Shown here: positions 54,560 through 63,174 of the stretch, piece by piece
How positions within the stretch are numbered: position 1 is the first letter of the stretch
Layout: every line of letters begins with the position of its first letter
From: Chondrus crispus
Lineage: Eukaryota; Rhodophyta; Florideophyceae; Gigartinales; Gigartinaceae
Direction of reading: 5' to 3'
DNA length: 63,174 nucleotides
Assembly: GCF_000350225.1 (NCBI RefSeq)
Contig: NW_005179049.1
Location: 1-63,174, forward strand
The notes under the pieces: generated by a model
What the model was told of the DNA's origin: nothing
Databases searched by the model: none
Seen by the model: only the letters and a program-made list of their open reading frames with translations
Program-made: the position numbers and the translations under genes

Positions 54560-55340
54560 ACATTGAGTCCGAGAAGCGATGATTGGAACGTGCAACGGTC
54601 GCATTACAGAAACATCGGGTTGCTCCTCTCACATGGAAACCATGCCCGGTAAAGTCACTTGTACCGGTAGTGCAAATGCGTCTGAAAGCTCGCTGGAAGT
54701 GAGAGCAACTTATAAGGACACAGTCAGCAGATTTGGGGATGCAAAAGGTGTGAAAGTCCACCAAACGCTGATCGAAGTGGTAATGAGCTGTAGGGTTAAA
54801 CCCGTCACGCTACTTTTGTGTGTGATCTCCAGCCACGTAGTGGGCTCTGGAAACCTAATAGGTACGTAGAACACGCAAACGAGTGTTTTGGACTGGTAGT
54901 TCTCTCCCGTGGTGCGAGCCCAGGCAACCGACGGAGAAATCACAGCAAATCATGTGCCCCAGCGTGTACTTCACAGCAGGTAGCGCGTTGCATATTGGAA
55001 GAGGCTGCAAATGAAGCCAATATCAACAGTAAGACAATAGCTGCCCTTGTGAAAAGTTAGGGTATATATCGTCCCCCACCGCCCTACACGCACTAAAGGA
55101 CCATCCGAAAAGAGATCCACCGCCACCTTTCCATATCAAGGCCTGTCAATATGGCCTCCTTCGAAGGGCATGCAGAACTGTTGAAGGAGTGCGGTCATCA
55201 CGTGGAGCTCCTTATCGAAATGAAACGATTTATTTAGAGACGCCTCGGTATCCTAAGTACTAAGCCCATTTGGGCTATTACTGTTATGGAAGGGAGTATG
55301 TCCACATGCTACAATGCAATCACTGTGAACACTATTGTCC
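54560..55340 (+). pseudogene. Degenerate transposase-like reading frame
   Basis: A plus frame with many stops keeps protein-like segments: SGLWKPNRYVEHANECFG, TSQQVARCILEEAANEANI and ELLKECGHHVELLIEMKR. The arrangement (Cys/His segment, then a helical DNA-binding-like segment) recalls Mutator-like transposases, but no catalytic motif is visible. Treat as a guess. Confidence 0.25.
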
Positions 55341-55382
55341 ACACAATTTTTCTTTTATCTATGAGGTTAATCGTCAAATCTA

Positions 55383-57456
55383 AGAAGGAATGCTTCCATC
55401 CAAGGATTCTACCGCTTGATGTTCTCTCTCGATACTTTCGAACTGCCTTAGCACTTCGATCGTGCGTTTTCGCAATCGATACGACCAAACCTCCGCACTA
55501 ATGCCGGCCTGGAGACTCCTTTTGCCCTCCTCGTATGCGGTACTGCCCAGGGCCTCTTTCAAGACTTCGCGGAGACGGGGAAAACACCAGTGTAATACCT
55601 GGTGCCAATGTCCCGCATTGCAGCGTCCTTCTTGTGAAGAATCGGCAATAGCCCTATGTCAAGGACCGGCATCTTTCGAACCCTTCGATTGCAGACCTGG
55701 TTCTATATGCGGTTTGTACCTCTGTCTGACAAGTCTGTAGGACTTGCAAGATAGGACCGGTACACTTGAAGGTGCATTGGGTCAGCTCGGGCCCTGAGGT
55801 CCCGTCGTAGAAACGTAGCACGTTTCTTCAGTCTACGAGCCAGTCCCGCTAGACGAAGGCTGGCTCTCTGCTGCCAATTCGGAAGCTTGGCGATCTTCAA
55901 GTGTCAAGGCAGGTGACTACCGACGACGAATTCCGATGGGCGCATTCATTGAGGTTCCTGTTGGATGCATCCTATAGGATACATCCAACAGGAACACCAA
56001 TGAACGAGCTCGATCACCTTGTTGCAGAATACGCTCTATTGAGCGTATTGTGCAACACGGTGATCGACCTAGTTGAGAACTTCAACGAGTTTCCTGTATT
56101 CATGACCTGGAATACCGGATATAGGTACGAACGCATGGCATAGTCTGCCAGTGGATAGACATATGTGCGATAAATACCGATAAGCTGGAAGCTCAAGAGC
56201 GATTTGCGGTGGAATACGACCGCACATAGAAGATTAATCCGCTTGCAAGCCCAGCGTGCTCGTTAAAAGCTTTTCTGGACTCCAACGGTGTCATGTTGAA
56301 GTGTGACACCGAGGTATGCAGCAGAGTCAGTCACCTCGATGTGATATGCGGCGAGCTCGTAAGAAATTGCTTGCATAATGTTGTCTGGTTCCAGAATATG
56401 ACACTTATGTATGCTCCAGGTCATCCCTTGTTCTGATGCCCATGCCATAAACAAGTCAAGTAGAACTTGCAGCCCCTTGGCCGAAAGTGCTTCGAGCTTA
56501 ACGTCTTCTGCAAACAGTCCGATATCACCGTCAACCGCAGGATCAATGCTCTGCAGGAATTGAAGCGAGTCCTCAATGGAAGCAGGAAAAGTATCCATGT
56601 ACACGTTGTGAAGCTCCGGACTGGACGACCAGCCTTGTAGGACACCGCGGGAGACGGTGGCCGTAGCTCCGGAAGGATCATTTTTCGTGCATAGCGTCAT
56701 CGGATGAAGCTGAAGCGGGATCTGGTCTGCACTGTGCTTCGAAAGGCACGTGCGGACACGCTGCATGCGTAGATCGCGTGGTACTGACCTGTAGGCATCT
56801 TTCCAGTCTAGGACAGCATTGTAGCGGAGCTCGGCGTTTAGGTTGGCTCCATGACGGGCAATAGCAGTTTCAGTTCCTGTACGCTCCTGGAATCCAAGTA
56901 GAGCTCCATGGAACTTGTATTCTTTTCTGATCGTGGCACCGATCGCCCTTGAGATCATTTCATGTGCATGAGGATGCATGGAAATGGGGCGGTAGTTTGC
57001 GGGAATCGACTTTCTTCCTTTCTTGTACAGCGGAACCACGACTGCCGTGCTCCAATCATAGAGTAGTTGTTGCAGCTGACCGCATTTCACGCAAACGGAT
57101 ACGAACACTTTGGAGAACTCTGTCGGGGCGAGTTTGAGCGCCTCGGAGGACAGCTCGTCAATTCCAGTCCCCTTGCGGTGTGGTGCTCTCCTCATAGCTT
57201 GTGCGACTCGGCTCCGAAGCTCCCGAGTATCGGCAAATGCCACTATACCTGTGATATATACTGTGCCGATTGGCGTAGCCAGATGTCTAGTGAACTCTAC
57301 AGGGTCAAGCACAGAATCGTTGGAGGCATTTGATGAACCGGCGTCCGTGTGAGATTTCTTTAGGATCGACTTGATGCGCTTCTGAGAATCTCGAGAAGTC
57401 GAGCTGGCCATACACTTCGCTGTGGTTTCTGCGAACGACGTTTTTGCACAGCACAC
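55383..57456 (-). pseudogene. LINE reverse transcriptase, broken
   Basis: The frame 57456-56263 has LINE-type RT motifs: WSTAVVVPLYKKGRKS, ANYRPISM, NAVLDWKDAYRSVPR and SRGVLQGWSSSPELHN. The catalytic box reads LFAEDVKLEA where the family has (Y/F)ADD, so one catalytic Asp is Glu. A TAA at 56263-56265 interrupts. The frame continues with RARWACKRINLL, IGIYRTYVYPLADYAM, then is broken by a hairpin cluster (55948-56125). C-terminal pieces (NWQQRASLRLAGLARRL, AYEEGKRSLQAG) follow to ~55383. No poly-A tail or target duplication is located. Confidence 0.8.
55945..56125. repeat. Three consecutive hairpins inside the LINE
   Basis: Hairpin 1: gttcctgttggatgcatcc / ggatacatccaacaggaac (about 55960-56003). 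Hairpin 2: tcgatcaccttgttgcagaa... / its near-complement, 27-base arms with 25 matches (about 56010-56070). Hairpin 3: tcctgtattc / gaataccgga (about 56090-56118). LINE-like coding is recognisable on both sides but not within, so this is probably an insertion of ~180 bp. Confidence 0.7.
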
Positions 57457-57664
57457 TGTTCACCTGATACGCTTGTCAAGCTTGCTAAACTAGTTCCAGT
57501 CAGCAGGTGAAGCCCTTGCTCTGGCACGGCGATATTTCTTGCTTCGTTCACGCTTCAAGTATTCGAGGTAATCATCCCAGAAATATTTGAAGTACCCTGG
57601 CCGGTGCTTACGGGCGCGCTCTCATGGTGCCAGAACGGTGTTCTCGAACTTCGAGTAGATGCTC

Positions 57665-58200
57665 TCATAGCCTGCTGTGGTACGACAAGTGTTTATCTGC
57701 TCGACGAACGTGTAGCTTCTGCTTGTAAAGCGATTTAGCTGCATCGGTATAGGCTGGATTTTCTCTTTGTATTTGTGGAATCGCAGGCTCGATCAACTTG
57801 GCCTGCGCTACGGATTCTAAAGTGCGACTCACTGGCTCATGATCACCGACGCCGTCCCTTTCGCCGTGTATGAAGGCGGGTTCACTCGACGCAAGAGACC
57901 GCGTGAGGATGAGGTCCACTGTACTCGAGCCACAATGGCCTGAGAATGTCGGTTCTGAAGGGACATGAATTACCCAGTGATGGTTCTTTGCCCAAGCTAC
58001 GAGCCAACGGCCATGGCTGTTGGAAGTTGTATCCCAGGTGCGATGGCTGGCATTAAAGTCACCCATAATGACCACCTAACCTCGGTAAATCTTGTGTGCA
58101 GAGTTCATGCACTCCAAGAAGACTTCTTTCGGCACCAGCGGTGCCAAGTATATCGAGAAGACTTGGGTTTGAGCAACCGAAGTTATCACGAGTGGGCACG
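57665..58200 (-). pseudogene. LINE apurinic-type endonuclease, partial
   Basis: VVIMGDFNASHRTWDT carries the GDFN metal/phosphate motif of AP endonucleases. Later come STVDLILTRSLASSEP and DGVGDHEPVS, the 'D-I-..SDH' end motif with Gly for Ser. A TAG at 58076-58078 lies just before the GDFN block. Upstream the same frame reads TQVFSIYLAPLVPKEVF, the preceding 'SIYxxP' motif. This is the nicking domain of the LINE whose RT follows at 57456. The N-terminal third is lost and ~200 degenerate bases separate the two domains. Confidence 0.75.
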
Positions 58201-58260
58201 AGATGAAAGTAAAGCGCATCAAATCAGCCAGACATACACTCCGCCGATGTTAAAAGGCTA

Positions 58261-58400
58261 AGTAGCTGCTGAAAGAAGGTAGTTTTCAAGAAGAAATGGT
58301 GGATATAAACGACATTAACGATTATAGCCGTTATGATGGGGGGCTGTGTGTGTACCATCAATCGCAGAGCACATTTGCCGGAGTGTTCGCGCAACAACCA
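58261..58400. other. Short spacer upstream of the LINE remnant
   Basis: No feature recognised. It holds the left target site of the next solo LTR. Confidence 0.3.
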
Positions 58401-58952
58401 TGTAGTATAACGACCGGCGCGCGCGGTAGTTATTAATCTGGCGGCCTTGGACGGTGTACAGATGGCAGGAGGGCTCACGTGTGGCGAGCGCGCGGCCGTG
58501 CCGATCGGTCGTGAAGCGGTGTTCGTGTGCAGCAGCACACGTGTCGTCCGTGCGGTAGTTAGTAATTATGGCACTGGTATTTTAATTTTGTTCTGTACCC
58601 GGCACGCGCTAGGCGGCAGGTACTGTACTCCGACAGGTGTCTGAGGCGCCTCTCTGAGGGGTTAAGACCTGACACCCGTCCCTACCAGTACACTGGAGCA
58701 AGCTCGCCTTCGTCCCTTTCGAGACTATCTACGATCGTTAGGATAGTCTATTCGCGCTGGCTTCTTACCCGTTACCAGTGACCTTCGTATACGCTCCTCG
58801 GAGCGACTGTGCGTACCCGGCCACTCGTGCCACTCACTTTTCGTGAGCTCGTCCGTATCGGTTAATTCGGGCGCCGCGCGTCCGTGTAGCGTGCTCGCTT
58901 GGCGACGCCTCCGCCTCTCTCAAAACTCAGAGACGAGAGGAGTTATCCCACA
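58401..58952 (+). repeat. R-family solo LTR (copy 2)
   Basis: 552 bp, TGTAGTATAACGACCGG to GTTATCCCACA, flanked by perfect aacca duplications (58396-58400, 58953-58957). It is shorter than the other copies because it has fewer acacgtgtcgtccgtgcggtag blocks. Confidence 0.92.
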
Positions 58953-58957
58953 AACCA

Positions 58958-60651
58958 CAGCCGATGCAGCGACGGGGTGGGCCCGCAAAGTTACAGGACT
59001 GTAGTGCAATAGCACTGCGGTGGAAGTAATTATAGCCCGGGATCGGGGGGCTAACGTGTGATGTGAATATTTGCACAGTTTTTGTTTTAATTATTTAATT
59101 TTATTTAGTTAATTTAGTTACCATTAATTTAGCTGACAGTAGATTACATTTAGGATCTGGCGTCGCGAGCTACTGTAGTGCCTCCGGCGCGGCGATATAT
59201 ACCCAAGCCCATTGACCACCAAGTCAGTAAAGATAACCCGAGTTGCCAGAGTTGAATAACACCTTGATCGAAGTCCGTCTGTTACAAGACATTCTCTTCT
59301 ACTTGAGCTAACGTTATCCTTTGCGCTCGGGGGTTACCTTTCTTTTTCCTTTATTTCCTTATCATTTTCTATCTCTAAATCTACATATTTACCTTATCAT
59401 GTGCTGGTACCATCGGTATTGGTTGCGACCGAACCGGTGTTGGAGTCTTGGCCATCGGCCGACACGCTGGTGTAGCGCTGCTACTTTGATCCACCCCCGA
59501 CGGAGACTGTTCAGACGACGTCTTCCTCGAAAGACTTATCGCGAGGATAAGTTAGTGTTGGTGCCATTGACCTCTGTTGCGACCGAACCGGGGAAGGTGT
59601 TTCGAGCTATGCGGCTGCATTCTGGTGCAGCGCTGCTACTTTCATTTCATCCCGTCGGGCTGTGTTGCGACGCCCCTGTCGAAGGCCTTGTCGCGATACA
59701 AGGTTTCGAAGACACTCATCGACCATTGGAGTTACAGGCCAGTGGAACTGGCGTACCCTGCGTACAATCCCCTCCCCACACTCGTCGAGCAATTCTCTTC
59801 GCAAGTCTCTGCCACACCGATCCCGGGCCGGGATTTTCTCTGTGCCCCGTTTCAGGGATCTGAGCTACTGCGAGTCGCAAGCTCGTTTAGACGGAGAAGG
59901 GGGAGTCGGACGCTCCGTAGCGCTGTGCCGTCGGCAGTTGTTGCTTTTGTTGTTTTTGTTGATTTTGCTGGACCATCGGACCATGGTCTCTGTGTGACAG
60001 GCGCATTGCACTACAAGCACCACATTTCAAGTCCTTGAGTACGACTGTAATAGTCAGCTAGTCCCAATCACATTTGCATACCATGTGAGGACATAGTGTC
60101 AGGAAAGTTGGGCAGTGGTGTTCGAAACCTGCTCGCGGATTCAAAGGTTTGATGTGAGAAGGAGAACCACGATTATGGAATAAAAAAGGGGATAAATTTT
60201 CTGTCTTTCGAAATTGCATGAGGCATTCAAACCTCCTTCTCGACCCCTACGCGTAGAAAACCATGGGAACGAGACTTGGAGCTTCTAAAACTAGCGGATT
60301 GCAAAGGTATGAAAATGCTGTATGTGCACCAGATCGACAAACAGTATTGATAATCAAAGAGGGATACTGCAATACTCACCGAGAGTATCTCGGCCGGTTT
60401 AGAGACCCAGAGCCCTACAGGGCTTCTCAAAACTAGATGATTTGACTACATATTGGCAAGTGGCAGAGAGTGAGATAACATCCACATTTTGTAATGACAG
60501 AAGATCAGCAAAGAGGCAGAGGACGATATGTACAGTACTACTTGCACAAAGTTCACGCTTTTTGAGGCGACAAATAGCAGCAATAGATTGTGCAAGACCA
60601 GTGCCACCGAACATTGAGAAGCAATTGGCGTCGTTAGTGCGTCGTGCACGG
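58958..60651. other. Unassigned region with a TATA-like stretch and a ~157-bp duplication
   Basis: AT-rich 59060-59160, then gcgatatatacccaag (~59193) followed by promoter-like sequence. The rest to 60651 has only short unrecognised frames on both strands. Confidence 0.4.
59406..59719 (+). repeat. ~157-bp diverged tandem duplication
   Basis: gttgcgaccgaaccgg and gcgctgctactttgat / gcgctgctactttcat recur 157 bp apart. Both copies end with tcgcga-taa/tac. The duplication is inside a 180-codon frame (59321-59863) of unknown meaning. Confidence 0.65.
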
Positions 60652-61977
60652 TGTGCCATAACTCCTCTCGTCCCTGGGTTGGGTGAGAGGCGGAGGCTTC
60701 GCCGAGGGAGCACGCGACGCGGACGCGCGACGCGCTACAGACGAACTCGCAAAAAGGGAGTGGCTCACTGTCCATTTACGCGCAGTCGCTCCGTGGTGCG
60801 TATACGGAGGCGAACGGTAACGGGTTAGAAGCCAGTGCGCGATAAACTTACCGAACGGTCGTATATAGGCGCGAAAGGGACGGGGGAGAGCTTGCCTCAG
60901 TTGACTGGTGGGGACAGGAGTTAGGACTTAACCCCTCAGAGGGACGCCTCGGAGACCTGTCGCACTACAGTACCTGCCGCCTAGTGCGTGCCGGGTACTG
61001 TACACAATTAAAAAACTATCGCCAGAATTACAAATCACCGCGCGGATGCTGCCAGTCCTGGTGTTCACTGCTGTAAACGCGTAATTGCTTCTAACTACCG
61101 TACGGACCACAAGTGGGCTACTGTGCAAGCGTAGTACCCGTAGACCACCGCACGGACACGTGTGCTACTGTACACGTACGCCACACCACGGCCGGTCAGT
61201 ACACGCGCGCGTCCCCTACAGGTGGGAACCGTAGTATAACGACCGGTGTGCGCGCGGGGAGGTTATTAACCGTGCGGCCGTGCACGGTGCACACATGGGC
61301 GGGTGTGCCCACGTGTAGGGAGCGCGCGCGTTGACCAATCGGCCGTGGCGTGGCGCACGTGTACAGTAGCTCACGTGTCGTCCGTGCGGTAGTCTACGCG
61401 CGTTACGTGTGCGCGTTAGCACACGTGTCGTCCGTGCGGTAGTCTGTAAGCAACACGCGTGTACAGTAGTGCACACGTGTAGTAGCAGCGTCCGTGCGGT
61501 AGTAGTAATTATGGCGCTAGCTTTTTAATTGTGTACAGTACCCGGCACGCACTAGGCGGCAGGTACTGTACTACTGTACTGGGACAGGTGTACGAGGCAT
61601 CCCTGTGAGGGGTTAAGACCTGACACCCGTCCCTACCGGTAAACTGAGGCAAGCTCGCCCCCGTCCCTTTCGCGCCTATATACGTCCGTTTCGGTAAGTT
61701 TATCGCGCGCTGGCTTCTAACCCGTTACCGGTCGCCTCCGTATACGCACCACGGGGCGACTGCGCGTAACCGGCCAGTGAGCCACTCCCTTTTCGCGAGC
61801 TCGTCCGATCGGTTCGATTAGCGCGTCGTGTCCACGCTGCGTGCTCCCTCGCTAAAGCCTCCGCCTCTCACCCAACCCAGGGCGGAGAGGAGTTATCCCA
61901 CAGGAACGCCCGCCCACTTGTACACCGTGACGGCCGCCAGGTTCGTAGCCTCCGCGCGCGTCGGTCGTTATACCACA
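60652..61977 (-). repeat. R-family solo LTR (copy 3), interrupted by copy 4
   Basis: Minus orientation: TGTGCCATAACTCC at 60652 to GTTATACCACA at 61977, flanked by perfect cacgg duplications (60647-60651, 61978-61982). Copy 4 is inserted near its end and splits off the last ~70 bases (61908-61977). Confidence 0.92.
61230..61902 (+). repeat. R-family solo LTR (copy 4), nested in copy 3
   Basis: 673 bp from CGTAGTATAACG (terminal T changed to C) to GTTATCCCACA, with perfect ggaac duplications (61225-61229, 61903-61907). It is the youngest event at this site. Confidence 0.92.
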
Positions 61978-61982
61978 CACGG

Positions 61983-62562
61983 GGGTACCAAGGCTCAGTG
62001 AAATGTATTTCTGGAACACAACGAATGGAAGCGACAGTGCAAAGGCAGACAGACGCGTCTGTACTGCAACGCGTTTTGTTGAGGGATACGTCGCCATAGC
62101 CACCACTGTGTTGCAATTATTCGGGAAACGGAACTGGATTCCTATGTCTGCACGGGATTGGATCGCACCACTGAGCGAAACATTTGGGTGAGCAATTTTC
62201 ATAAGTTCAATGCGGACTGACGTCTCACCAAGACTCGAAAAAGGAATTATGAGAACTGCAATTTCCAGCTTCCGTCGTAGTCAAGCGTTAACGAAGTTAA
62301 GCTTTGTTTGAGGAAACTAGTGTCGTCAAAAAATAACTGTCATGTTCTCAAAGATATTCTACCGCCTCGAAGCCGCCGGGTAAAGAACGCCGGGACACAT
62401 CGGAAAGGATAGTATGAAAAGGGACCCGAAGCTCTCAGACGGGCCTCTTATTCTTGCTCCCTTTGTCATTTGGAAGGTCGTTGATCAACCAGCTGCTAAT
62501 TATGGCAGATGTTTGCAGATAGCAGTGCGTGAGTTTTGTCTGAGCAGTAACCAGCTACTAAA
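61983..62562. other. Unassigned region
   Basis: No gene or repeat recognised. Confidence 0.35.
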
Positions 62563-62832
62563 TTACATTTGTTTGCTCGTTGTCCCCCTTCTAGATCGAT
62601 CAACATACGCATCCCCTCCTATTCTAACAACTCTTCCAGAAGTGGGGATTATATTTCGGCAGCCGAATTTCACCCCTATTTGGGTCGGTTTTGCATGTCC
62701 CCCCCTAATATCAAACATAATCATTGGTCTCCCCCTACATAGAAACAATATCATGTGTCCCCCCTCAGACCGAAACATTTGGACCCGTCCCCCTACTGAT
62801 TGCAACATTAACGCAAAATTAAAATGACTCAA
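62563..62832 (-). repeat. 30-bp repeats encoding ten-residue units
   Basis: The minus frame holds GGRVQMFRSE, GGHMILFLCR, GRPMIMFDIR, GGHAKPTQIG in a row: ten-residue units with GG/GR starts and an M-F core, from ~30-bp imperfect repeats (...gaaaca...tccccct...). It shows high similarity to 53263-53400 in the opposite direction. It may be the degenerate end of a coding or non-coding repeat family. Confidence 0.65.
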
Positions 62833-63080
62833 CTCACCAAAGAAAAATAAAAGATGTGGCCATCAAAGTTGAAAAAAAATAAAATTCGCAGATTCTCATG
62901 TTATGATCACGCTTTATCGGATCACACTAGAATAGGTGAATACTGTACTCTAGGTGCTGTACACGTGTACATGTTTGCTTGCCGTGGTTGTGCTTTGCCG
63001 TTTCGCAGCGGAGCATTCCTCATGCAAATAGGTCCTTTCAGAGGCGAAGCCTTGTTGGGTTGTGGAGTCAGGACCGTAGA
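62833..63080. other. Unassigned AT-rich end region
   Basis: No feature recognised. Confidence 0.3.
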
Positions 63081-63081
63081 A

Positions 63082-63112
<31 letters not shown>

Positions 63113-63174
63113 CCGGGGGGTCAAAAAACCGGGGGAAAAAGGGGTAATGCCCCCCCCCCGGGGGGGGGATCGGG
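63081..63174. other. Low-quality contig end (poly-G/poly-C)
   Basis: A run of about 29 G, then alternating long C and G runs. This looks like read-end noise, not genome. Open frames across it should be ignored. Confidence 0.85.

Noticed and set aside
59321..59863. 180-codon plus frame after the 58401 solo LTR as a gene
   Set aside because: Built on a tandem duplication, no motif, overlapping frames equally open.
1..63174. CRISPR arrays, rRNA or tRNA genes, bacterial operons
   Set aside because: None seen; gene content and LTR structures are eukaryotic. tRNA-like pieces are only primer-binding sites.
63081..63174. G-quadruplex-forming poly-G tract
   Set aside because: Alternating G and C runs at the contig edge look like read-end error.

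Overview
The window looks like a transposon graveyard from the nuclear genome of a photosynthetic eukaryote. I infer a red macroalga of the Chondrus type. The reasons are: nested LTR, LINE, pogo, PIF/Harbinger and Tnp2-like elements; almost no intact host gene; one run of 100 Ns; and debris of two plastid-type translation genes (a YlmH/PSII-S4-like protein and RsmG). The species is a guess.

Layout. 1-2764 (-) is a large uninterrupted Tnp2-like transposase frame that runs off the left edge, followed by a 102-bp and a 106-bp tandem array. 5236-13336 holds a Ty1/copia element (6542-13336, 739-bp LTRs, TSD tgtgt). It sits inside an old Ty3/gypsy gag fragment and is preceded by an inverted copy of its own LTR plus leader, giving a 975-bp inverted repeat with a 294-bp spacer. 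13357-25096 is a minus-strand Ty3/gypsy chromovirus (gag, pro, RT, RNase H, integrase, chromodomain; 626-bp LTRs). It carries an intact 512-codon antisense gene between its chromodomain and its 3' LTR. 25097-29310 has the tail of a NAM/Myb-like Harbinger accessory gene, a broken YlmH-like gene and a well preserved Harbinger transposase.

29548-36739 has two pogo-like transposases that keep frame apart from in-frame stops. Between them lie shuffled fragments of host-type genes (Sel1 repeats, an unrecognised gene, rsmG). 37281-42021 is a third pogo-like transposon with readable terminal inverted repeats, opened by nested solo LTRs. 42510-50454 is a second chromovirus, on the plus strand, with a 5' LTR and no visible 3' LTR. 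51978 onward holds a multi-hairpin element, AT-rich debris, a broken LINE (58200-55383, -), and several solo LTRs of one family, two of them nested with perfect 5-bp target duplications. The last ~95 bases are low-complexity contig end.

Most notable points: the antisense gene, which is open while every sense gene of its element is broken; a canonical -1 frameshift heptamer A_AAA_AAC directly before the gag stop, with a related site in the second chromovirus; three clusters of consecutive hairpins that may be an unnamed class of small element; and the copia palindrome. Boundaries and similarities were read by eye and may be off by a few bases.
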